Below are positions 1-5,612 of a stretch of DNA of 5,708 nucleotides, piece by piece. This stretch comes from Promethearchaeota archaeon (GTDB lineage: Archaea > Asgardarchaeota > Lokiarchaeia > Sigynarchaeales > SOKP01): positions 1 through 5,708 of the forward strand of contig JAEOUI010000534.1 of the NCBI GenBank assembly GCA_016839425.1. The letters are read 5' to 3'. The notes under the pieces were generated by a model that was not told the DNA's origin, made no database searches, and saw only the letters and a program-made list of their open reading frames with translations. The position numbers and the translations under genes are program-made. How positions within the stretch are numbered: position 1 is the stretch's first letter; every line of letters begins with the position of its first letter.

Positions 1-2
1 CC

Positions 3-3000
3 TCAGATACATATCAGATGAATTTTACTGTAAATGCTACTAATAATCTTGAATCAGGAATATACCCCGTAAACATATCTACTCCTCAAGGGTCTGAAAT
101 TGAATATATAGAAATTAAAAAACGAAACATCTCTATCATTCCAGATGATTTTAACTTTACCAAAATAGATGGTACAACAAGATATTTTTCAATTAATGGA
201 ACCATTATTGACTTAACATGTGATAAATTAATTCCATTTTCTCAAATCAATCAATCTTTAAACATATCATTTCAAGAAGAAATATTTGGAGAAAATACAA
301 CAGAACAAGGCGATTACCTATTTGAGAATTTATTGTATAAGCCATGGATGGGAGAACCTCAAATTATAATTTTTCTCAATGAAACGAATAAATTTTATCA
401 TAACGAATCCTGTTATTATCCCTCTATTAATAAGGAAACATTAGTGATTTCGAAAATTGTTCAAAATCCCATTGAAGTGTATCAAGGACAAAATGTTAAT
501 GCCAGCTATCAAATACATAATTCCGTAAACCAAGATCATAAATTCTTTAACGGGTCAATATCCATAGACATAGAAAGTACTAATTCTCAAGTTGTTTATA
601 AAAAGAATGATATATTTCCAAATTATCAAGATAATATCGTTTCTTTAAATGAAAATGGAGTGGTTAATGTTTCTTTAACGAATGTTCAGCAGGGCACTTA
701 CGTCCTGCATTTAATAACTACGACTACCTTTGATTATAACTCCAAAGAAGCTTATTTTGTTATTGAAGTTTTACCTCCAAATAAATCAGGCGTGATTGTT
801 GAGAAAATGTTTCAATATCCCGCTTTGCCCGATGGAAATGCAAACGATTGGATTTCGATTGAATTATATTTTTACAATGCTTCAAATCCTTCTATCTCTC
901 TATCTAATCAACGAATTAGCGTGGAAGTATTTAGAAATGGAAGCTTAATACAAATGTTACCGTCCGTTTATACGGATTTAAACGGAAAATACGTCGTTAA
1001 TTTTAACTTACAAGGAAATGGTAATTATAACTTACGGGTGATCACGTTTTCTTCGCTGTATTATTATCCATCCGTTACGAATGTTTCAATTGAAACTGCC
1101 GGCAAGTCAAGTTTGAACTCAATGTTTTCTAATACACCATCATCAGTCATTCCAAGGCAACAAGTAAATTGTTCGCTTACCGTCTTTAATCAATCAAATC
1201 CAACTATTAAGTTAAATAATGAAAGATTAGGAATCTTGGTTATTGATCCATCGAGCCAAATCATTCAAACGATTTCTCAAAACACGAGTACGAATGGAAT
1301 GATTAATTTCACGTTCATTCCCACAAAAAATGGTATGTATATAATAAAAACTCAGTATAATCAATCGTATTACTATTTAAACTACTTGAAAAATTATTCA
1401 ATACTAGTAGAAGCCTTGCCAAGTTTTGCAATTGCTTATGGAGAAACTCAATTAAGCCCAGATATTCTCCAATGGACTCCTGCAAACATTCCAGACGTTA
1501 CAATTACCATTAAGGTAAATGCGCCCACGATGCTAAACGTGACCTTATTAGATCATTTTCCAAATCAATCATTAAACCTGACTAATTATATCCCCATATT
1601 TATAGATCAATTCTTAAACATACAGATGGATGACGAAACAGCATTAGAATGGATTTACATTGAAATTTCTTACGAGAATGTAGATCTTCCTTATTTTAAT
1701 CTTACCTATCAAAAGTTACGAATGGCCCATTACAATACGTCAATTCATGCATGGCAATTGGTATCTGATTGGAGTATTAATGCTGCAAATAAATATTTAA
1801 CTGGCAATTCTTCCCACTTATCAAATTTTGCGCTTCTTGGTGTCATTCATAATTACTCGAGTACCTCTGATGGAGAGGAGCGCCAAGATCCAGAGGATCC
1901 AATTACCTTGATAAATAAAACGGTTAATATTGCAATAGACATTCCCATGTTGTCCATCTATCCCATCTCTTTTGATATTCTGTTTGACATAAGAGATTCT
2001 ACAGGAGCTGCATTATTACCATCAGAAATTAACATCACCGCTACATTTAACGGACAACGTGTTAACGTGGTTTATGATGCTGCGACTGGTCGTTATAAAC
2101 TTGAAATTTTCAACTGGATTTTCCTTTCGGGACAATTGGTGATAACAGTGGAGCATGATGGACACGTTACCACGCATTCTCAGACCTTATTTGAATTATC
2201 CGGATTTCTCCCTTGGGTAATATTTGGAACGGTAGCGACGATAGCGGTCGTTTTATTTGCAAGATCCGTGAGAAGAACTTCAAAAGAAAATGATAAGCGA
2301 ATAATTTTAAGACTCCGTAAAAAATATGGTCAAATAGGAACGGACGATTACAAAAATGACAAGGAAGTCATGAAAGAATTTTTGGCCAAGAAAAAGGAAT
2401 CCGTGAAGAAGATTACGGAATTGATGAAACAGCAAGATTTAGCTCTTCTTGAGGAAGAATTACAAAACTTGATGGAATATTGCACGCTTCACGAAGATTC
2501 AAAGGGATACATTATGACAGAACAATATTTGATGCACGTTAAAGCTCAAGTAGCCTTTAATAAATCTCGAAGTGAGAAAAAAGGAAAGATCGTGTTTTTA
2601 GGAGATGGACAATCGGGTAAGACTGCTGCAAGACTTAGATACACGCACATGGAGAAAGACCTCTCCCACGAACAAATTACAAAGAAAGCGTTGGAAATAA
2701 CAAGAACTAACAGGGTAATTCCATCTGAAATACAAAAAGGCGAGATATTCCTGACCGTCATGGATACTGGCGGCCAAGATACCTACTTACAACAAGTAAA
2801 ATCATATAGGGAAATGTTTTGGGGTGATGTGAAACTCATTGTTTGGTTTATTGACTCACAGAAGCCTGAACGCTTGCAAAAAAGTTATAAGGAATTTTTA
2901 GAGTTTAAAAAAGATAAATTCCCAGAAGATGCGAAAATTATCCTAGTCTTATCTAAATACGATGATTTCGATAATCAAGGAAATGAGAAAAAGATGCAAA

Positions 3001-3914
3001 AATTGAGTTTTAATGATGTTTCACAATTTAAAGTACCCAGAGAAGATATCGTCACCACCTCCATTTATCATTACGATTCTTTGGATCTTCTCTTCAAGAA
3101 AATTTATCACAAATTTTATGAAAAATACATGTTGTATCCCATAGAAAAACTATCTGTCATATTGTTTACAGGGTTAGGGCCCATTGAAATCGATCATCCC
3201 AGCGATATTAAAAGTGAGGACATGGCAAATAATGTTTGGATCCAGCATCCCACGGACAATATATTTTCGGAATTAATGAAAAATGAAATAAACATTAATA
3301 AATCACGATATCTTATTCTATCAATCAAACTTGCGACGCATTTAGAGGGGCAAGGAACGCCCGGAAGGCGGTTTGATAGAGACCATGAGAGCATATGCCT
3401 TCACCAAATCTGCATGAGCCTGTTATTCATTCCTAAAAATTACGATGGAGTTATCAAGAAGCATGATAGTGAAAACGATGCAAAACAAGATTTATCCAAC
3501 AGAATGGAAATGATTGGTAACCACGTTTTGAATCTCATCGAAACTGAAGAAGAAAAAGAAATCATCGTGAAAGAAGACTTTTTTGCGAAAATAAAAGAAT
3601 ACATCAAAAGAGAAGCAGATAGATTGATTCATGGCGCAAAAGATAAAAAAATGAAAATGACAAAGGAAGAAAAGAAAGAGCTGAAGAAAGGTAAGGATAA
3701 TGAAATAGAGGACTTAAGAAAGAAAGCGAAAGAAAAAGAATTAGAATGCAACAATACAATGGCAATTCAATGTTATAAAGACGTCTTAAAGCTAGCAGAA
3801 AATAAAGGTCTTACAATCAAGGATGCCGATAAAATACAAAAGAAAATAGAAAAATTAGAAGAAAAATTGGAAGAATTCGAATTCGGGTTCAACTTTAGGG
3901 GCCGATCGATTTAA
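3..3914 (+). CDS. Transmembrane receptor-like protein with cytosolic Rag/Ras-type small GTPase domain (5' partial)
   Basis: No gene name is recognised. The frame is open to the left edge (first full codon at 3), and the Met at 18 is followed by beta-strand-type sequence with no signal peptide, so the N-terminus is missing. Residues are numbered from that Met. Residues 1-729 are extracellular: beta-rich modules, two tandem similar domains (259-361 and 364-468), a module ending in HLSNFAL (600-606), a membrane-proximal beta domain (about 630-728) and about 33 NxS/T sequons. A single membrane helix spans about 730-748, followed by RSVRR, which fits cytosolic positive charge. A helical linker (about 770-850) leads to the GTPase: P-loop GDGQSGKT (862-869), G3 DTGGQD (916-921, Gln920 matching the catalytic Gln), G4 SKYD (979-982) and a G5-like TSI (1014-1016). 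DxGGQD and the spacing of the following Arg, Phe and Lys residues resemble Rag/Gtr. Residues about 1040-1195 could be a roadblock/longin-like fold. A Lys/Glu-rich tail with one TPR-like helix pair (about 1228-1292) ends the protein. Inferred role: a surface sensor coupled directly to a GTPase switch at the cytoplasmic face of the membrane. Ligand and effector are unknown. Confidence 0.93.
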   Translation, partial: SDTYQMNFTVNATNNLESGIYPVNISTPQGSEIEYIEIKKRNISIIPDDFNFTKIDGTTRYFSINGTIIDLTCDKLIPFSQINQSLNISFQEEIFGENTTEQGDYLFENLLYKPWMGEPQIIIFLNETNKFYHNESCYYPSINKETLVISKIVQNPIEVYQGQNVNASYQIHNSVNQDHKFFNGSISIDIESTNSQVVYKKNDIFPNYQDNIVSLNENGVVNVSLTNVQQGTYVLHLITTTTFDYNSKEAYFVIEVLPPNKSGVIVEKMFQYPALPDGNANDWISIELYFYNASNPSISLSNQRISVEVFRNGSLIQMLPSVYTDLNGKYVVNFNLQGNGNYNLRVITFSSLYYYPSVTNVSIETAGKSSLNSMFSNTPSSVIPRQQVNCSLTVFNQSNPTIKLNNERLGILVIDPSSQIIQTISQNTSTNGMINFTFIPTKNGMYIIKTQYNQSYYYLNYLKNYSILVEALPSFAIAYGETQLSPDILQWTPANIPDVTITIKVNAPTMLNVTLLDHFPNQSLNLTNYIPIFIDQFLNIQMDDETALEWIYIEISYENVDLPYFNLTYQKLRMAHYNTSIHAWQLVSDWSINAANKYLTGNSSHLSNFALLGVIHNYSSTSDGEERQDPEDPITLINKTVNIAIDIPMLSIYPISFDILFDIRDSTGAALLPSEINITATFNGQRVNVVYDAATGRYKLEIFNWIFLSGQLVITVEHDGHVTTHSQTLFELSGFLPWVIFGTVATIAVVLFARSVRRTSKENDKRIILRLRKKYGQIGTDDYKNDKEVMKEFLAKKKESVKKITELMKQQDLALLEEELQNLMEYCTLHEDSKGYIMTEQYLMHVKAQVAFNKSRSEKKGKIVFLGDGQSGKTAARLRYTHMEKDLSHEQITKKALEITRTNRVIPSEIQKGEIFLTVMDTGGQDTYLQQVKSYREMFWGDVKLIVWFIDSQKPERLQKSYKEFLEFKKDKFPEDAKIILVLSKYDDFDNQGNEKKMQKLSFNDVSQFKVPREDIVTTSIYHYDSLDLLFKKIYHKFYEKYMLYPIEKLSVILFTGLGPIEIDHPSDIKSEDMANNVWIQHPTDNIFSELMKNEININKSRYLILSIKLATHLEGQGTPGRRFDRDHESICLHQICMSLLFIPKNYDGVIKKHDSENDAKQDLSNRMEMIGNHVLNLIETEEEKEIIVKEDFFAKIKEYIKREADRLIHGAKDKKMKMTKEEKKELKKGKDNEIEDLRKKAKEKELECNNTMAIQCYKDVLKLAENKGLTIKDADKIQKKIEKLEEKLEEFEFGFNFRGRSI
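792..1421 (+). repeat. Tandem duplicated Ig-like domain inside the ectodomain
   Basis: Two successive modules of about 104 residues (259-361 and 364-468 of the large protein) share a pattern: a strand ending FYNASNP or VFNQSNP, then I-x-L-x-N-x-R, a hydrophobic strand, SxIQ, a Thr/Asn-Gly turn, an F-rich strand, NG-x-Y, a YYY triplet and a final SI-x-x-E. The Asn of the SNP motif falls at residue 290 in copy 1 and 394 in copy 2. The pattern fits bacterial/archaeal Ig-like (Big-type) surface domains, though the family was assigned by eye. The similarity is at protein level only; the DNA copies have diverged, so the duplication is old. Confidence 0.75.
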
Positions 3915-3921
3915 CTTCAAA

Positions 3922-3942
3922 TATTTTTTACTCTTTTTTTAC
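3922..3942 (+). terminator. T-run terminator of the receptor-GTPase gene
   Basis: Two T tracts, T6 at 3924-3929 and T7 at 3934-3940, begin within ten bases of the TAA stop at 3912-3914. There is no GC-rich stem, which is typical of archaeal oligo-T termination. The segment CTCTTTTTTTAC (3931-3942) recurs exactly after the next + strand gene. Confidence 0.6.
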
Positions 3943-4025
3943 ACCAGTATTTTAAATAGGAAAAATGAGATATAATATTGTTGATTAGGCTGAATGTTAC
4001 ACCACTTTTTTTTAATTCTATACAC

Positions 4026-4034
4026 TTTTAAAAA
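4026..4034 (+). promoter_or_regulatory. Candidate TATA box for the 4070 gene
   Basis: TTTTAAAAA lies about 40 bases before the GTG at 4070. With the usual archaeal spacing of about 25 bases from TATA centre to transcription start, the transcript would begin near 4056 and carry a leader of about 14 nt with no Shine-Dalgarno-like sequence. A second TATA-like stretch, TATTTTAAATA, is at 3948-3958, so the choice is uncertain in such AT-rich DNA. Confidence 0.35.
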
Positions 4035-4069
4035 CACTAATCAGAGAATGATCACCTTTTCAGATACAG

Positions 4070-4354
4070 GTGAAGCACGTGCAAGAGAAAATTAATGAAG
4101 ATCAATACGTTCATGCTAAAGAATACAAGGTATTTCAAGCATTAGATGAAACTTCCATTGAAAAAAGAATTGCAAACTTTGAAGGGATTAAAAAAAATCA
4201 AGTTGTCAAGATTAACGAAAATTTTGTTCACGGTATTTCTTATAGGAATGGTGAATTTGGGTATAGGGAATTTATTTTTTATTTAGGTAAGATCGAAAAT
4301 AACATTTTCATATCCCATGCCCTCGAAACGACCTTATTTTTAGCAGACGCTTAA
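4070..4354 (+). CDS. Uncharacterised small protein (about 94 aa), GTG start uncertain
   Basis: I do not recognise this protein. It is soluble, with no signal peptide or membrane helix. The N-terminal half is charged and helical (QEKINEDQY, then TSIEKRIANFEGIKK); the C-terminal half has alternating hydrophobic strands (around FVHGISYRNGEFGYREFIFYL and IFISHALETTLFLADA), suggesting a small alpha+beta domain. The frame is bounded upstream by TGA at 4049-4051, and no ATG occurs near the N-terminus. GTG at 4070 or 4079 are the only conventional starts. An ATG at 4048-4050 overlaps that stop in another frame; removing one T from TTTT at 4057-4060 would join it to this frame as MITFQIQVKH. The start could therefore be a GTG, or the gene could carry a one-base shift. 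It stands 155 bp after the large gene, between two T-run terminators, so it is probably transcribed on its own. Confidence 0.7.
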   Translation: MKHVQEKINEDQYVHAKEYKVFQALDETSIEKRIANFEGIKKNQVVKINENFVHGISYRNGEFGYREFIFYLGKIENNIFISHALETTLFLADA

Positions 4355-4358
4355 TTTC

Positions 4359-4377
4359 CTCTTTTTTTACGCTTTTT
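4359..4377 (+). terminator. T-run terminator of the 4070 gene
   Basis: CTCTTTTTTTAC (4359-4370) followed by a T5 run starts within five bases of the TAA stop at 4352-4354. It has no GC-rich stem. The 12-mer is identical to that after the large gene. Confidence 0.6.
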
Positions 4378-4401
4378 ACATAAAGCTTCAATGTTTGTAA
4401 G

Positions 4402-4411
4402 TGATTAATCA
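4402..4411. other. Perfect 10-bp palindrome TGATTAATCA
   Basis: The sequence is its own reverse complement and sits about 50 bases after the stop of the 4070 gene. It resembles a short operator half-site arrangement, but no promoter is clearly attached, and a palindrome of this length and AT content can arise by chance. Confidence 0.25.
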
Positions 4412-4433
4412 ATTAAAAAATGATGAATCTAAA

Positions 4434-4461
4434 AAAAATCAAAAAGTGATCTTTGATTTTT
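4434..4461. other. AT-rich hairpin, 10-bp perfect stem, 8-nt loop
   Basis: AAAAATCAAA (4434-4443) pairs perfectly with TTTGATTTTT (4452-4461) around the loop AAGTGATC. The stem has only two G-C-type pairs. Read on the + strand it ends in T5, so it could help end + strand transcripts, or be transcribed from either side between these convergent genes. The function is inferred only from position and shape. Confidence 0.35.
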
Positions 4462-4621
4462 AGGTTTTACTTGGGGTAAATCGAAAATTTTTTCCGTAAT
4501 ATGATGAGGTTTGCAATTAATTTTAAATTTTGTTTTATGTTCTCTGTCTTCACAATTTTTTCTTATTTTTAAGCCCCTGAAAACGCAAGAACATAAATAT
4601 TCGATATGAAAGGCCCAATCA

Positions 4622-4637
4622 ATTAAAAAAGAAAAGG
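4622..4637 (-). terminator. T-run terminator of the minus-strand gene
   Basis: On the - strand, CCTTTTCTTTTTTAAT directly follows the TAA stop at 4640-4638, with T4 and T6 tracts and no stem. This matches the oligo-T ends of the two + strand genes and supports a real - strand gene end here. Confidence 0.5.
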
Positions 4638-4877
4638 TTAGATGGCATAGCTGATGTAGCTTATTTCTTCATAGTCAATGATGGTAAAATGCTTGGCATA
4701 TCGTTCCTCCGAATTACTCTCAAAATCATCCATTTTGTCATATTCCCACATCGTGGCCAAAACAATGGATTTTTCATTCAAATGCACCACTAATCCTGTT
4801 AAATATGTGGTTGGATTTTTGGGCATGATTTCCACGAGAATTGCATCGAGTCTTGCAGACCCTAAAAAATCCTCCAT
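4638..4877 (-). CDS. Uncharacterised small ORF (79 aa), probably the surviving 3' end of a frameshifted gene
   Basis: I do not recognise the product. The frame opens with ATG at 4877, but coding-like sequence in the same frame continues upstream as far as 4925 (INFLEDIKARFSPF precedes the Met), so the ATG is probably internal. The sequence is a short helix (MEDFLGSARL), hydrophobic strands (AILVEIM, TGLVVHL, SIVLATMW), an acidic loop (DKMDDFESNSEER) and two closing strands (FTIIDYEEISYISYAI). That order could suit a small SH3- or Sm-like barrel, as a guess from pattern only. The complementary + strand frame 4678-4929 is a shadow: it is Ser-rich and lacks a promoter. The stop is followed at once by a T-run terminator. 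It could be translated alone from ATG 4877 (TTTTATAATT at 4970-4961 is a possible TATA box), but the wider pseudogene reading explains it better. Confidence 0.5.
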   Translation of the reverse strand: MEDFLGSARLDAILVEIMPKNPTTYLTGLVVHLNEKSIVLATMWEYDKMDDFESNSEERYAKHFTIIDYEEISYISYAI

Positions 4878-5356
4878 GAATGGAGAAAATCTTGCCTTAA
4901 TATCCTCAAGAAAATTAATGATTTCTTAACCAAGACATACAAAAGTGTTTCAAATGGAACAATTATAAAACATTCCCAAATTTGCTAATTTAGAGCGAAA
5001 CCCAACTAAAATATTCGTATTTTTAAAAAAATATTATCAAGTTTATCTAAGATTAAAATGCTCACCATTTTCGGATTAACTACATTATCCATCCTCAACA
5101 CCTCACGTTTGACTTCTCTAATTTTGGTCCAAAGAACATGAATCGGAGCGGTTAATGGATGAACTCAGATACATGATTGTCAAATCTTTTCAATTTTTGA
5201 TTTTTATCTTTCATGATAAGAATTTCAATGACGTTTCGTGAATCGTTTCTCATAAACGTTTCAATAATTCAGACCATGGCGTTTTCATCAAGACAAGGGA
5301 GAAGCCTCTAAAAAAGGTTCTTTAGTAACTAGTTTTGGCAAATCAAAGAAATTCAT
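4638..5356 (-). pseudogene. Frameshifted gene for an unrecognised protein of about 240 residues
   Basis: Reading down the - strand, coding-like pieces follow one another with almost no gap, each in the next frame. From ATG 5356 comes MNFFDLPKLVTKEPFLEASP; near 5297 it moves to LVLMKTPWSELLKR; near 5254 to MRNDSRNVIEILIMKDK onward; near 5162 to HPLTAPIHVLWTKIREVKR onward; near 5022 to NTNILVGFRSKLAN; after a poorly resolved step at 4965-4982 to FIIVPFETLLYVLVKK; near 4923 to IINFLEDIKARF and the open 3' end. Every step goes the same way and is repaired by one extra base in a homopolymer (on the + strand: GGG 5297-5299, AAA 5254-5256, AA 5162-5163, the T5A7 run 5020-5031, AAA 4978-4980, AAAA 4967-4970, TTT 4922-4924). 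The repaired product is soluble, mixed alpha/beta, and not a family I can name. Decay by slippage and homopolymer undercalling in the assembly are both possible. Confidence 0.65.
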
Positions 5357-5392
5357 TGGGACTATGTAATTAATCTTTATTCGGAAAAAAAC

Positions 5393-5408
5393 TAATTTTT
5401 TAAAAAGC
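5393..5408. promoter_or_regulatory. Symmetric TATA-like element, possibly bidirectional
   Basis: A T6/A5 block (TTTTTTAAAAA, about 5395-5405) reads as a TATA box on both strands. On the - strand it lies about 44 bases before the ATG at 5356 of the frameshifted gene, allowing a leader of about 15-20 nt. On the + strand it lies about 18 bases before the ATG at 5419 of a short hydrophobic ORF, which is close for a standard start. AT richness makes false positives likely. Confidence 0.3.
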
Positions 5409-5418
5409 ACTGGTTATA

Positions 5419-5478
5419 ATGATATTATTAGCATTAACTTTGGTTTTTATTTTCGTTACAAGTTCAATAGTGGAATGA
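5419..5478 (+). other. Short hydrophobic ORF (19 codons), signal-peptide-like
   Basis: ATG at 5419 opens MILLALTLVFIFVTSSIVE followed by TGA at 5476-5478. The peptide resembles a signal peptide or membrane anchor. The same frame resumes after the stop for about 23 codons ending at TGA near 5550, and the +1 frame offers MNPDYLLLV just past the stop, so this may be the remnant of a broken small membrane protein. It is too short to separate from chance in AT-rich DNA. Confidence 0.15.
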
Positions 5479-5612
5479 ATCCAGATTATTTGTTACTTGT
5501 TTAATCCAATAAATGACTCGGTACTAGTGAATAAAATTAAAAAACAATGAAAATAAAACATTTCAAAAAATAATTGTAATGAATGTTAAAAATTATCCTT
5601 GAAGAAAAATAC

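Larger units (their letters stand above)
4371..4621. other. AT-rich intergenic spacer between convergent genes
   Basis: No frame reads as coding on either strand. The spacer holds a perfect 10-bp palindrome, a perfect 10-bp-stem hairpin (listed separately), and further T runs at 4486-4491 and 4555-4572 that could act as backup + strand termination sites. The 14-mer AATCAATTAAAAAA occurs at 4407 and again at 4617, the second copy just outside the downstream - strand gene end. It is so AT-rich that chance is a fair explanation. Confidence 0.5.

Noticed and set aside
2546..2761. Minus-strand ORF of 71 codons opposite the GTPase domain
   Set aside because: It lies entirely inside the well-supported GTPase coding sequence; its Cys/Ser/Phe-rich product has no protein-like pattern. 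A shadow.
3194..3394. Minus-strand ORF of 66 codons opposite the segment after the GTPase
   Set aside because: It is antisense to continuous coding sequence with clear domain structure, with no promoter or recognisable product. A shadow.
3885..3905. GAATTC repeated at the end of the large gene
   Set aside because: It encodes the EFEF stretch of the protein C-terminus and is explained by coding sequence.
3994..4095. Short + strand ORF (33 codons) running through the 4048 ATG
   Set aside because: It crosses the T8 tract and the TATA-like box before the 4070 gene, and its His/Phe-rich start looks like translated spacer.
4678..4929. Plus-strand ORF of 83 codons
   Set aside because: It overlaps the opposite-strand frame that reads as protein, ends in a T-run terminator and continues into further coding-like fragments. 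The + product is Ser-rich with no plausible fold.
5091..5180. TAG between coding-like pieces on the minus strand, considered as a pyrrolysine codon
   Set aside because: On re-reading, the TAG is in a different frame from the coding-like sequence (ATT AGA GAA is the coding register), so no readthrough is needed.
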